From NCBI GenBank assembly GCA_018262705.1, contig JADFDQ010000003.1, positions 62,001-126,000 on the forward strand: a stretch of 64,000 nt of DNA. The letters are read 5' to 3'. Origin of the DNA: Xanthomonas sp. (GTDB lineage Bacteria; Pseudomonadota; Gammaproteobacteria; Xanthomonadales; Xanthomonadaceae). This document shows positions 1-9,156 of this stretch, piece after piece. The notes below the pieces were generated by a model. That model had not been told where the DNA came from. It saw only the letters and a program-made list of their open reading frames with translations, and did no database searches. The position numbers were made by a program, and so were the translations under genes. How positions within the stretch are numbered: position 1 is the first letter of the stretch; every line of letters begins with the position of its first letter.

Positions 1-566
1 CCCAGCTGCGCATCGCCGAAACCGAAAAATACGCGCACGTCACTTTCTTCTTCAGCGGCGGACGTGAGATGCCATTTGAGGGCGAGCAGCGCATCCTCGT
101 GCCCAGCCCCAGGGTCGCGACCTACGACCTGCAGCCCGAGATGAGCTGCGCCGAGGTCACCGAGAAGCTGGTCGATGCGATTGCAGGTCGGCGTTTCGAT
201 GCCATCGTCTGCAACCTCGCCAATCCCGACATGGTCGGCCACAGCGGGATTCTCGATGCGGCCATTCGCGCGGCCGAAACGGTCGATCTGGCCATCGGAG
301 AAATCAGCGCGGCGGTGCGGCAGGTGGGAGGTGCGCTGGTGATTACCGCCGACCACGGCAATCTGGAAATGATGCGCGACCCGCTCACCGGGCAGCCGCA
401 CACGGCGCACACGGTCGGTCCGGTGCCGCTGGTGTACGTCGGAGATCGCGCGGCATCGCTGCGCGATGGCGGCGCGCTGCGCGACGTGGCGCCGACGCTG
501 CTGGGCCTGCTCGGTCTGCCCAAGCCGGTCGAGATGACCGGAACAAGTCTGCTGTTGCCGGGCTGA
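1..566 (+). CDS. gpmI: 2,3-bisphosphoglycerate-independent phosphoglycerate mutase, 3' part
   Basis: Interconverts 3- and 2-phosphoglycerate in cytosolic glycolysis and gluconeogenesis, using two metal ions and a phosphoserine intermediate. The reading frame is open from base 3, so the gene is cut by the window edge and only about 187 C-terminal residues are present. The start resembles the family stretch [18 protein letters not shown]. Later come [12 protein letters not shown], the metal-binding DHGN of the ITADHGN motif near base 351, and HTAHT. The alkaline-phosphatase-like fold normally ends this way, so the C-terminus looks complete. The stop codon overlaps the ATG of envC by one base, an arrangement expected of a co-transcribed pair. 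Confidence 0.97.
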   Translation, partial: QLRIAETEKYAHVTFFFSGGREMPFEGEQRILVPSPRVATYDLQPEMSCAEVTEKLVDAIAGRRFDAIVCNLANPDMVGHSGILDAAIRAAETVDLAIGEISAAVRQVGGALVITADHGNLEMMRDPLTGQPHTAHTVGPVPLVYVGDRAASLRDGGALRDVAPTLLGLLGLPKPVEMTGTSLLLPG

Positions 567-1789
567 TGCGCAAACGGATCGCCAGTCTCGTTTGTGTTTT
601 TGCGCTGACGCTGGGGGCGCAGGCGCAGCAGAACCAGCAGGCGCAAGACGCGCAGCAGCGACTGCAGGGCGTGCGCAGCGAGCTGCGCGCGGTTGCGTCG
701 GAGCGGCGACAGCTTGAAGGACAACGTGGCGACGCCAGCCGCCAGCTGCGCGCGGCGGATGAAACCGTCGGCACGACCCAGAAAACGCTGGAACAAACGC
801 GGGAGTCGCTGGAGCGCAGTCAAGGGCAACTTGCGCAGTTGCAGGCCGAACGCGCGCAACAAACCGGCGATCTGCAGTCGCTGCGGATCGAATTGGCGCG
901 GCTGCTGCGCGCCGCGCAGGCAGGAGCGGACGCAGCGCCATTGAAGGCATTGCTGGCGCAAGACCGGGTGGCCGATGCTGAGCGCGGATTGATCCTGCAG
1001 GGCTACCTGCAGCGTGCGCAGGTCGAACGCATTCGGGGGCTGACTGCCCGGATCGCAAGAATCCAGACTCTGGAGTCGCAGATCGCCGCGCAGCGCGTCG
1101 CGCTGGATCAGGCGCGAACCGCTCAGGCGGCGCAACTGGCGCAGGCGCAAGCAGCGCGCAAGCAGCGCGCCGGGGTGCTGGCCGGCATCGATGGCCAATA
1201 CCGGGACCGCGCGGCGCGCGAACGCGCACTGGGTCGGGACGCAAGAGCATTGCAGAATCTGTTGGCGCAGCTGCGCGCGGCGGCCGCAAAGGCGGCGCGC
1301 GAAGAGGCTGCGCGCGAGCGCGCCCAGCGCAATGCCGCCCGGACGCAAAGTGCCCGTCCGGCGACAACGCCAGCGCGGCCTCAGGTCGCGACCGCCCCGG
1401 CACTGCGGGTGGGGGGGCTCGGCTGGCCGGTGGCCGGCAATCTGCTGGCCGGCTTCGGCGGCCGAATGCCGGATGGGCGGCGCAGCGACGGCGTGCTGAT
1501 TGCGGCACCCGCAGGGACGCGGGTGCAGGCCGTGGCCGACGGCACCGTGGTGTTCGCCGACTGGATGACCGGTTACGGGATGATCCTGATCATCGACCAC
1601 GGCAACGGTTACATGAGCCTGTACGCGCACAACGACGGCCTGCTGCGCGAGGTAGGCGCCGTGGTCCATCGCGGCGATCCGGTGGCGACCGTCGGCAGCT
1701 CTGGCGGGCAGGCGACGCCGGCGCTGTATTTCGAGCTCCGCCAGGCCGGCAAGCCGGTCAATCCGGCCACCTGGTTGAGCCGCCAGTGA
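566..1789 (+). CDS. envC: Murein hydrolase activator EnvC (M23/LytM family)
   Basis: Periplasmic coiled-coil protein that in enterobacteria recruits and activates the amidases AmiA/B at the division septum. It has 407 residues: a signal peptide (about 1-20), a long Gln/Arg/Ala-rich coiled coil (about 22-260), then a LytM domain (about 285-405). The LytM fold is recognisable (GYGMILIIDHGNGYMSLYAHN), but the zinc ligands are mostly lost. The first His/Asp region reads GRRSDGVLIAA, and the usual HLHFE is ALYFE. Loss of catalytic residues is the hallmark of EnvC-type activators as opposed to active endopeptidases. It starts inside the gpmI stop, and ctpA follows after 105 bases; gpmI-envC-ctpA is a common proteobacterial order. 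Confidence 0.9.
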   Translation: MRKRIASLVCVFALTLGAQAQQNQQAQDAQQRLQGVRSELRAVASERRQLEGQRGDASRQLRAADETVGTTQKTLEQTRESLERSQGQLAQLQAERAQQTGDLQSLRIELARLLRAAQAGADAAPLKALLAQDRVADAERGLILQGYLQRAQVERIRGLTARIARIQTLESQIAAQRVALDQARTAQAAQLAQAQAARKQRAGVLAGIDGQYRDRAARERALGRDARALQNLLAQLRAAAAKAAREEAARERAQRNAARTQSARPATTPARPQVATAPALRVGGLGWPVAGNLLAGFGGRMPDGRRSDGVLIAAPAGTRVQAVADGTVVFADWMTGYGMILIIDHGNGYMSLYAHNDGLLREVGAVVHRGDPVATVGSSGGQATPALYFELRQAGKPVNPATWLSRQ

Positions 1790-1894
1790 CGGCGGCGCAC
1801 GGCGAGCCGCAAGGCAGGCATGATGGAGCCGTGCGGGCCGGTCGTCCGTGGCCATGTTCGGGCGCCGGCATGGCGTCAGGTTAAGGAGAGAACG

Positions 1895-3292
1895 ATGCGG
1901 GCCAGAGTGTTGAGTTGCTTGCTGGTGCTGGCGTTGTGCCAGAGCGTGGCGGTCGCACAGCAGGCCCCTGCGCCCGCCGAGGACGCATCTGCTGCCGTCA
2001 ATGCCGAAGATCCCGACGCGATCGCCTCTGCGGAGGCGAAGGTTCCGCTCGACGAAATCCGCCGCTTCGTGCTGGTCTACAACGCGATCAAGCAGGCGTA
2101 CGTCGATCCGGTCGACGACCACGCCCTGATGCGTTCGGCAATTCGCGGGCTGCTGCTGGATCTCGATCCGCACAGCGCCTACATGGAAAAATCGGACGCA
2201 GAGGATTTCGACGAACAGACCCGCGGAAGCTACGACGGCGTCGGCATCGAACTGCAGCAACTTCCCGACGGCGCGCTGCGGATCGTGGCGCCGATCGACG
2301 GCGGGCCCGCCGATCAGGTGGGTCTGCGCAGCGGCGATCGCATCGTCGCCATCGACGGCAAGCTGCTGGCCAAAGGAACCGTCGATTCGTCGGAACCGCT
2401 GCGCGGCCCGGCGGGCAGCAAGGTCGTGGTCAAGATCGTTCGCGCCGGCGTGGCTGCGCCGTTCGACGTCACCCTGACGCGTGCCACCATCCGCACCGCC
2501 AGCGTGCGCTCGCGGATGCTGGAGCCGAGCTACGGCTACATCCGCATCGCCAGTTTCCAAGCATCGACTGCGGACGAGTTCGTCAAGCAGCTCGATGCGC
2601 TGCAAAAGAACGGGTCGCTGCGCGGGCTGGTGCTGGATCTGCGCAGCAATCCAGGCGGGCTGCTGGTCGGGGCCGTGCAGATCGCCGATGAACTGCTCGA
2701 CAGCGGCGTCATCGTCAGCACCCGCGGCCGCGAGTCGATCGGCAACACGCGCTTTGAAGCCACGCCCGGCGACCGCCTGCACGGCGCAGCGCTGGTGGTG
2801 TTGGTTGATGCGGGTTCGGCCAGCGCCTCGGAAGTGCTGGCCGGCGCGCTGCACGACAACAAGCGGGCGCGCGTGGTCGGCAGCCGCACCTTCGGCAAGG
2901 GCTCGGTGCAGACCTTGCTGCCGCTCGACAACGGCGATTCGGTCAAGATCACCACCGCACGCTATTACACGCCGAGCGGACATTCCATCCAGGCGCTCGG
3001 AATCGTTCCGGACGTCCAGTTGCGTCCAGAGGGCAGCCAGTCCCGGCCGGCATTGATCAGTGAGGCCGTGCTGCCCGGTCATCTCGCTGCGGAGCAAGGT
3101 GCGCTGGAAGGCGACAACGCCGGCGATGCGCTGCCGGGCGAAGCGCCGATCGCGGCGGCGCTGGCCGAACTGAAGCGGATGGTTTCCGGAGGTGCGCCAG
3201 CTTCGCCTGCCACCCTTGCTGCTCCACCATCGGCCAGACCGGCGCAGCCCGCCAAGCCGAAGAAACCAGCGCCGGCGGCAGCCCAACCGTAG
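1895..3292 (+). CDS. ctpA: Carboxy-terminal processing protease, S41 family
   Basis: Periplasmic serine protease of the CtpA/Prc group that trims or degrades envelope proteins, in several bacteria the murein endopeptidases. The frame is open from 1820, but the ATG at 1895 has a strong AAGGAGAG upstream and begins a clear signal peptide (MRARVLSCLLVLALCQSVAVA); this gives 465 residues. A PDZ domain spans roughly 90-170 (YDGVGIELQQ, GLRSGDRIVAIDG). The S41 core follows, with the catalytic Ser in DAGSASASEVLAGAL and the Lys in SRTFGKGSVQT. The C-terminus is a low-complexity Ala/Pro/Lys tail. Its place behind envC fits a joint role in septal wall remodelling, which is an inference. Confidence 0.92.
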   Translation: MRARVLSCLLVLALCQSVAVAQQAPAPAEDASAAVNAEDPDAIASAEAKVPLDEIRRFVLVYNAIKQAYVDPVDDHALMRSAIRGLLLDLDPHSAYMEKSDAEDFDEQTRGSYDGVGIELQQLPDGALRIVAPIDGGPADQVGLRSGDRIVAIDGKLLAKGTVDSSEPLRGPAGSKVVVKIVRAGVAAPFDVTLTRATIRTASVRSRMLEPSYGYIRIASFQASTADEFVKQLDALQKNGSLRGLVLDLRSNPGGLLVGAVQIADELLDSGVIVSTRGRESIGNTRFEATPGDRLHGAALVVLVDAGSASASEVLAGALHDNKRARVVGSRTFGKGSVQTLLPLDNGDSVKITTARYYTPSGHSIQALGIVPDVQLRPEGSQSRPALISEAVLPGHLAAEQGALEGDNAGDALPGEAPIAAALAELKRMVSGGAPASPATLAAPPSARPAQPAKPKKPAPAAAQP

Positions 3293-3313
3293 CGAACCGG
3301 CGTCGGCGTTGCT

Positions 3314-4006
3314 TCAGTAACCGCGGCTGCGGCGCAGGCGGCGCGCGATGGCAGCGCGCGTCCACAGCGCGAACGCTACGCCAAACACGAATCCGCCGAT
3401 GTGCGCCGGCCAGGCCACCGCGCCCAGCGCCGGGCCGCTGTAGGCAAACAAGACTTGCAGCAAGGCCCACAACCCGATCAGCAAAAACGCCGGCACGCGG
3501 ACGAACTGCAGGAACAGGCCGAGCGGCAGCACCACGCCCAGACGCGCGCCGGGGAACAGGGCGAGGTAGGCGCCAATGACGGCGGACACCGCCCCGCTGG
3601 CGCCGATCACGATTCGGTCGGGCGTGCCGATGGCGAGCACGGCAGCGAAGTTGGACGCGGCGCCGCCAAGCAGGAACAGTAGCAGGAAGCGCCAGCCGCC
3701 CATGCTGCGCTCGGCCGCCAGGCCGAAGATCAGCAGGAAGATGAGATTGCCGAGCAGATGGATCCAGTCGGCGTGCAGAAACAGCCCGGAAAACAACCGC
3801 AGCACGCTGCCGTCGGAGAAGGCGTCGCGCCATGCCGGGATGCTGTCCAGTCCGCCAGTCAGCACGCCCCAGTCCAGCGTGGTGGCGATCCGGCCGGCCG
3901 GAGCGCGCAAGGCCGCAATGACGTATGCCAGCCACAGCGCTGCGAAGATCAGCGGGGTGGCCCACAGGATTCGCGGGCGGTGGCGGGGGGGGATTCCGAC
4001 GAACAT
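3314..4006 (-). CDS. Rhomboid-family intramembrane serine protease
   Basis: Polytopic inner-membrane protease of 230 residues with about six hydrophobic segments, cleaving transmembrane helices of substrate proteins. Family marks are visible: the Asn-bearing stretch HADWIHLLGNLIFL, the nucleophile Ser in GASGAVSAVIGAY, and the partner His in HIGGFVFG near the C-terminus. The Ser/His dyad therefore looks intact. It is a monocistronic gene converging on ctpA with 21 bases between the stops, and diverging from the porin gene at 4187. Substrates cannot be deduced. Confidence 0.88.
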   Translation of the reverse strand: MFVGIPPRHRPRILWATPLIFAALWLAYVIAALRAPAGRIATTLDWGVLTGGLDSIPAWRDAFSDGSVLRLFSGLFLHADWIHLLGNLIFLLIFGLAAERSMGGWRFLLLFLLGGAASNFAAVLAIGTPDRIVIGASGAVSAVIGAYLALFPGARLGVVLPLGLFLQFVRVPAFLLIGLWALLQVLFAYSGPALGAVAWPAHIGGFVFGVAFALWTRAAIARRLRRSRGY

Positions 4007-4037
4007 GAATAATTATGTGAAGTGTGACAACGAGATG

Positions 4038-4066
4038 TTATAAGACAGTTAAAAGTGCGCTATAGT
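4038..4066 (+). promoter_or_regulatory. Possible sigma70 promoter for the FadL-type porin gene
   Basis: A good -10 hexamer (TATAGT, 4061-4066) lies 17 bases after a weak -35-like TTATAA (4038-4043), in an AT-rich patch that stands out from the GC-rich surroundings. It would give a leader of about 115 bases before the ATG at 4187. Only the -10 is convincing. Confidence 0.4.
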
Positions 4067-4186
4067 CACATACGGCATGGTATGTCGCGGAACGGTCTGG
4101 TCGAAATCCGTGATGTCGATACAGTGCGTGCCGCGCGGTCAGACCAATCACCACCAACGCAGCCCAGCATTTCGGAGAGTTCCATC

Positions 4187-5593
4187 ATGAGCAACAATCG
4201 TAACCTTCGCGCTTCCGCGCTTGCGCTGGCCGTCCTCGGCACGCTGTTTGTCGGACAGGCCGCCGCGTCGGGCTTTCAGCTTCGCGAGCAGAGTGTCAAG
4301 AACGTGGGCCGCGCCGGCGCCGGCAGTGGCGTCGCCCAAGGTGATGCCGCAGTGGTCTCGCTCAACCCGGCGGCGATGACCAACCTTTCCTCGCGCACCT
4401 TCCAGGTAGACGGAACGGTGATCGACCTGACGGCCAAGTTCACCGGCGGCGGTACGGCGCTAGGCGTGCCCAGCGCGCTTCCGAATGCCTCCCTGACCGG
4501 CAACAATGGCGGCGATCCCGGCGATCCGACCCTGGTGCCGAACATGTCTTTCGTCATGCCGATGCATGGGGCGCTCGAAGGGCTGTACCTGGGCGCCAGC
4601 GTTGGCGCGCCGTTCGGCTTGGCGACCGAATACGATCCCAATTGGGTGGGCCGCTATCGCGCCCTCAAATCGGAAGTGAAGACCATCGACTTGACGCTGT
4701 CGGCAGCGTTCAAGTTCGACAACGGCTTCTCGATCGGCGCCGGCCTGATCTACGAGCGTGGCGAAGCGACCTTGAGCAAGGGGATCGATTTCGGAACTGC
4801 GATCTGCGCGCAGGCCGCTGCGGGGGTGCCGACCAGCCCGCTCAACACCTGCTTCAACCCGGCTTGGCCGCTGTATCCGGCCTATCACCCGCAGTCCGCC
4901 GATGGCGACCTGACCGTGCACGGCAGCGACGTCAACTTCGGCTGGCTGGTCGGCTTCCAGTACGCGCCCAACGACCGCTTCGCGATCGGTCTGAGCTACC
5001 GTTCGGAAATCCGCCAGAAGCTGCAAGGGTCGCTCGATTTCAACGGCGTTCCGGCGTTGCTCGGTGCTGATCCGCGCTTCAAGGACGGCCCCGGTGGCGC
5101 GGTGCTGGATACGCCCGACATCACGACTCTCAGCGTGCGTTATGCCTTCACCGACGATTTCCGGATGATGGCCGACATCCAGCGCACCGGCTGGAGCTCG
5201 CTGGCGGCGGTCGTCATCGAGCGCAACGACGGCACGGTGGTCGGTGCCGAGGACTTCTCGTGGAGCGACAGCACGTTCTATTCGGTGGGCGGCGAGTACG
5301 ACTTCAACGATGCCTTCACGCTGCGCTTCGGTGTCGGCCACGACAACACCCCGACCAACGACATCACTCGCACGCCGCGCTTGCCCGACAACGACCGCAT
5401 GCTGTATTCGATCGGCGCGACTTGGCACGTGTCCGAGAACTTGTCTCTTGATGCGGCCTACCAGCGGATCGAGATCAAGAGCCCGACGATCAACTTGCCG
5501 GTGGATATCGCGCACAGCAACACCTCCACCTTGTATGGCAGCTTCGCCGGCCACGCCAACCTGTTTGGCCTGTCGATGCAGTACCGCTTCTGA
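4187..5593 (+). CDS. fadL: FadL-family outer-membrane transport protein
   Basis: Outer-membrane beta-barrel of the FadL/TodX family, importing long-chain fatty acids or other hydrophobic compounds. The ATG at 4187 follows GGAGAG and begins a signal peptide ending at AAASG; the upstream in-frame extension is leader sequence. The mature protein of about 445 residues opens with SGFQLREQSVKNVGRAGAG and the NPAAMTNL motif typical of the FadL N-terminal hatch, and ends in the aromatic barrel signal YRF. Substrate is inferred from family only. It is monocistronic with its own terminator. Neither fadD nor beta-oxidation genes are nearby. Confidence 0.9.
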   Translation: MSNNRNLRASALALAVLGTLFVGQAAASGFQLREQSVKNVGRAGAGSGVAQGDAAVVSLNPAAMTNLSSRTFQVDGTVIDLTAKFTGGGTALGVPSALPNASLTGNNGGDPGDPTLVPNMSFVMPMHGALEGLYLGASVGAPFGLATEYDPNWVGRYRALKSEVKTIDLTLSAAFKFDNGFSIGAGLIYERGEATLSKGIDFGTAICAQAAAGVPTSPLNTCFNPAWPLYPAYHPQSADGDLTVHGSDVNFGWLVGFQYAPNDRFAIGLSYRSEIRQKLQGSLDFNGVPALLGADPRFKDGPGGAVLDTPDITTLSVRYAFTDDFRMMADIQRTGWSSLAAVVIERNDGTVVGAEDFSWSDSTFYSVGGEYDFNDAFTLRFGVGHDNTPTNDITRTPRLPDNDRMLYSIGATWHVSENLSLDAAYQRIEIKSPTINLPVDIAHSNTSTLYGSFAGHANLFGLSMQYRF

Positions 5594-5612
5594 TTCCTGC
5601 AACAGGGTTCGA

Positions 5613-5643
5613 CAAAAAACCCCGCTTCGGCGGGGTTTTTTTG
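5613..5643 (+). terminator. Rho-independent terminator of the fadL-type gene
   Basis: A perfect stem CCCCGC (5620-5625) / GCGGGG (5630-5635) with a TTCG tetraloop is followed by seven T residues. It is preceded by an A run, so it may also act on transcripts from the opposite strand (putA ends at 5730). Confidence 0.93.
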
Positions 5644-5729
5644 TTGGGGGACCGGGAATCGGGGACCGGGAGCCAGGGGCCAGGGGCCAGAGTGAAGCAG
5701 GAGGCAAAGCGGGGTGGGTGCGGGAATCC

Positions 5730-8700
5730 TCAATCCCCCAGCGTCAGCAGGCTGGCATTGCCGCCGGAAGCGGTGGTGTTGTTGGTGACGGTCTTTTCGG
5801 TGACGAAGCGCAGCAGGTAGTGCGGGCCGCCGGCCTTGGGGCCGGTGCCGGACAGGCCCTGGCCGCCGAACGGCTGCACCCCAACCACCGCGCCGATCTG
5901 GTTGCGGTTGACGTAGATGTTGCCGACCTTGGCGCGGGAAACGATGCGTTCGATGGTGGCGTCGATGCGGGAATGGATGCCCAGGGTCAGGCCGTAGCCA
6001 GTGGCGTTGATGGCGTCGACGACGGCATCGAGTTGGTCGGCCTTCCAGCGGATCACGTGCAGGGCCGGGCCGAAGTTTTCCTTGGTCAGCTGGGCGAGGG
6101 ACTTCAGCTCCCAGGCGCTGGGGGCGATGAAGGTGCCGTGCTCCGTTTCCGGGCCCAGCGCGGTGCGCGCGATCAGACGCGCGTCCTTGTCCATTTCGGA
6201 GACGTGGTCGGCAAGCTGGCACTGGGCGTCGCTGTCGATCACCGGGCCGACGTCGGTTGAAAGCAATCCCGGGTCACCGACCTGCAGCTCGGCCATCGCG
6301 CCGGCCAGCATCGTCATCACCTTGTCGGCGATGTCGTCCTGCACCAGCAGCACGCGTGCGGCCGAGCAGCGCTGGCCGGCCGAGGTGAAGGCCGAGCCGA
6401 CCACGTCCTTGATGACCTGTTCGGGCAGCGAGGAGCTGTCGGCGATCATCGCGTTTTGGCCGCCGGTTTCGGCAATCAGGACGCCGATCGGGGCTTTCTC
6501 GCGTGCCGCCAGCGCGCGGTTGATCGCACGCGCGGTGTCGGTGGAACCGGTGAAGCACACCCCAGCCACGCGCGGATCGGCGGTCAGCGCGGCGCCGATG
6601 GTGGCGCCGTCGCCGGGCACGAACTGCAGCACGTCGGCCGGGATGCCGGCTTCGTGCAGCAGTTTGACCGCGGCGTGGCCGATCAGGTTGGTTTGTTCGG
6701 CCGGTTTGGCGATTACGGTGTTGCCGGCAGCCAATGCCGCCGCAATCTGGCCGAGGAAAATGGCCAATGGGAAGTTCCACGGGCTGATGCAGACGAACAC
6801 CCCGCGTCCGGACAGCTGCAGGTGGTTGCTTTCGCCGGTCGGGCCGGGCAGCGCCAGCGGCGCGAACTGCTCGCGTGCCTGCAGCGCGTAGTAGCGCAGG
6901 AAATCGACCGCCTCGCGCACTTCGGCGATGCCGTCGGGCAGGGTCTTGCCGGCTTCCTTGGTGCACAACGCCATGAACGCGGGCGTGCGTTCTTCCAGCA
7001 GCTCGGCGGCGTGTTCGAGCAGGGCGGCGCGCGCTGCGGCCGGGGTGGCGTCCCAGCCGGGCTGCGCGGCGGCGGCGTTGACCAATGCACGTTCCAGGGT
7101 GATGGCGTCGGTCGCCTGCCAGCGGCCCACGACTTCGCGGCGGTCGGCTGGGTTGGTGACCTCGGTCATCGCCCCGCTCGGGCTGGCGCCGGGCACCAGC
7201 GGGCCGGCCGTCCAGCTGCCCGCGCCCGCGGAATTGATCGCGCTGGCCAGGACGCGGAGGGCGTCGTCGTTGGCGAGATTGATGCCCATGGAATTGCCTC
7301 GGCTCTGGTTCTGGCTGCGGTACAGGTCGACCGGCAGCGGGATGCGGGGATGGGGAATGGATGACAGCGTGGCCACGAATTCGGCCGGGTCGTGCACCAG
7401 CTCCTCGACCGGGATGGTTTCGTCGGTGATCCGGTTGACGAAGCTGGAATTGGCGCCGTTTTCGAGCAGCCGTCGCACCAGGTAGGGCAACAGGTCCTCG
7501 TGGCTGCCGACCGGGGCGTACATCCGGCACGGCACGTCGAGGCGGTTGGCGGGGACGACTTCGGCGTAGAGGTCGTCGCCCATGCCGTGCAGCTTCTGGA
7601 ATTCGAAGTCGCGGCGATCCGCCATTCGACGCGCCATTTGGTAGACGGTGGCGATGGTGTGGGCGTTGTGGGTGGCGAACATCGGATACAGCGCAGCGCC
7701 TGCGTCGAGCATCCGGCGCGCGCTGGCGAGGTAGCTGACATCGGTGTTCTGTTTGCGGGTGAACAGCGGGTAGCCGGCCAGACCATCCATCTGGGCGCGC
7801 TTGATCTCGGCGTCCCAGTAGGCGCCCTTGACCAGCCGCACCGGGATCCGGTGGCCGCAGCGACGGGCGAGGTCAGCGAGGAAGTCGATCACCCGCGGGG
7901 CGCGCTTCTGATAGGCCTGCACGGCCAAACCGTAGCCGTTCCAGCCGTCCAGCGAAGGGTCGGTGAGGGTGGCTTCGATCAAATCCAGCGACAGTTCGAG
8001 GCGGTCGGTTTCCTCGGCGTCGATGGTGAAACCGATGCCGAACAACTTGGCCTGGCGCGCAAGTTCGAGGATGCGCGGCGCCAGTTCCAGCATGACCCGG
8101 GCGCGTTGGGCGTGCTCGTAGCGTGGGTGCAGGGCGGAGAGCTTGATCGAGATGCTGGGCGCGGCGAACACGTCGCTGCCGTTGAACGTGCCGCCCGGCC
8201 CGCTGCCGCCGATCGCCGCGATCGCCATTCGGTAGGCGTCCAGGTAGCGCGCGGCGTCGGCGGCGGTCAGCGCCGCCTCGCCGAGCATGTCGAACGAATA
8301 GCGGTAGTTGGCGCCGTCGCCCTTGCGGCTGCGCGCCAACGCCTCGTCGATGGTCCGGCCCAGCACGAACTGGTGGCCCATGATCTTCATCGCCTGACGC
8401 ACCGCCAGCCGGATCATCGGTTCGCCGGCGCGACCGATCAGGCGCTGGAAGGCGCCGTGCACGTCGCGCTTGGTGTCGTCGGCCAGATCGACCAGCTTGC
8501 CGGTCAGCAGCAGGCCCCAGGTCGAGGCGTTGACCAGCACCGAATCGGACTGGCCGAGGTGGCGCTTCCAGTTGGCATCGCCGAGCTTGTCGCGGATCAG
8601 CGCGTCGGCGGTGTCTTGGTCGGGGATGCGCAGCAGCGCTTCGGCCACGCACATCAGCAGCACGCCTTCCTCGCTGCCGAGGTCGTACTGGCGCATGAAG

Positions 8701-8942
8701 GCCTCGACCACGCCCTGCTCGCGCGCCCGCGCCCGCACCCGCCGGACCAGGTCGGTCGCGGTTTCCTGCGCCAGCGCGTGGTCGGCAGCCGGAAGTTCGG
8801 CCTGCGCCAGCAGGGTGCGGACATGGGCGGTCTCGTCGACCGACCAACCCTCGGTCACCGCCGCCCTTGCTTGCGCCGGGCGCTGCGGAATCTCCGGGCT
8901 CAGAATCGCTGCGACGGGAACGGACTCGGTTTCGCTGCTCAT
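5730..8942 (-). CDS. putA: Bifunctional proline dehydrogenase / L-glutamate gamma-semialdehyde dehydrogenase
   Basis: Oxidises proline to glutamate in two steps, FAD-dependent and then NAD-dependent, passing the intermediate inside the protein; acts peripherally at the inner membrane and feeds electrons to quinone. From the ATG at 8942 it is 1,070 residues; an in-frame ATG at 8999 would add 19. The proline dehydrogenase barrel covers about 110-480 (IPVRLVKGAYWDAEIK). The aldehyde dehydrogenase part covers about 540-1040, with the catalytic Cys in SAGQRCSAAR, the Glu in IAETGGQN, and ISPWNFPLAIF. There is no N-terminal ribbon-helix-helix DNA-binding domain, so unlike E. coli PutA it should not repress itself. 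It is divergent from the oxidase operon. Confidence 0.96.
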   Translation of the reverse strand: MSSETESVPVAAILSPEIPQRPAQARAAVTEGWSVDETAHVRTLLAQAELPAADHALAQETATDLVRRVRARAREQGVVEAFMRQYDLGSEEGVLLMCVAEALLRIPDQDTADALIRDKLGDANWKRHLGQSDSVLVNASTWGLLLTGKLVDLADDTKRDVHGAFQRLIGRAGEPMIRLAVRQAMKIMGHQFVLGRTIDEALARSRKGDGANYRYSFDMLGEAALTAADAARYLDAYRMAIAAIGGSGPGGTFNGSDVFAAPSISIKLSALHPRYEHAQRARVMLELAPRILELARQAKLFGIGFTIDAEETDRLELSLDLIEATLTDPSLDGWNGYGLAVQAYQKRAPRVIDFLADLARRCGHRIPVRLVKGAYWDAEIKRAQMDGLAGYPLFTRKQNTDVSYLASARRMLDAGAALYPMFATHNAHTIATVYQMARRMADRRDFEFQKLHGMGDDLYAEVVPANRLDVPCRMYAPVGSHEDLLPYLVRRLLENGANSSFVNRITDETIPVEELVHDPAEFVATLSSIPHPRIPLPVDLYRSQNQSRGNSMGINLANDDALRVLASAINSAGAGSWTAGPLVPGASPSGAMTEVTNPADRREVVGRWQATDAITLERALVNAAAAQPGWDATPAAARAALLEHAAELLEERTPAFMALCTKEAGKTLPDGIAEVREAVDFLRYYALQAREQFAPLALPGPTGESNHLQLSGRGVFVCISPWNFPLAIFLGQIAAALAAGNTVIAKPAEQTNLIGHAAVKLLHEAGIPADVLQFVPGDGATIGAALTADPRVAGVCFTGSTDTARAINRALAAREKAPIGVLIAETGGQNAMIADSSSLPEQVIKDVVGSAFTSAGQRCSAARVLLVQDDIADKVMTMLAGAMAELQVGDPGLLSTDVGPVIDSDAQCQLADHVSEMDKDARLIARTALGPETEHGTFIAPSAWELKSLAQLTKENFGPALHVIRWKADQLDAVVDAINATGYGLTLGIHSRIDATIERIVSRAKVGNIYVNRNQIGAVVGVQPFGGQGLSGTGPKAGGPHYLLRFVTEKTVTNNTTASGGNASLLTLGD

Positions 8943-9034
8943 GCGCGCGGAGGTCTGGCGACTGGGGCGAATAGTGTAAGCGAGCGCACGTTTCGACATC
9001 GAAAGGTTGCCGTCGGCGACCTTCGACAGTAATC

Positions 9035-9048
9035 TTGATTCAGATCAA
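9035..9048. promoter_or_regulatory. FNR/Anr-type box between putA and ctaC
   Basis: The sequence TTGAT-TCAG-ATCAA (9035-9048) is a perfect match to the FNR/Anr consensus TTGAT-N4-ATCAA. It sits 109 bases before the ctaC ATG and 93 bases upstream of the putA ATG at 8942. Either or both divergent genes could be controlled by oxygen through it. No FNR-family regulator gene lies in this window. Confidence 0.6.
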
Positions 9049-9156
9049 GCCGTCCACAGCTGTCTTGTGGCTGGCCTGTGGGGAAGGTTCCGGGGCCCCG
9101 TGAGGGTGCGCTTCTGGCACCCGACAAGGCGGACCGAAAAACAGGGCTCTGACGTG

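Noticed and set aside
122-3286. Open reverse-strand frame of 1,054 codons
   Set aside because: It lies opposite gpmI, envC and ctpA, which have clear motifs; its translation is Arg/Gln/His-rich with no family motif. Long antisense frames are expected at this GC content.
4020-4075. TGTGA and TCACA half sites upstream of the fadL-type gene, as for a CRP/Clp site
   Set aside because: The two half sites are about 41 bases apart and not spaced as TGTGA-N6-TCACA.
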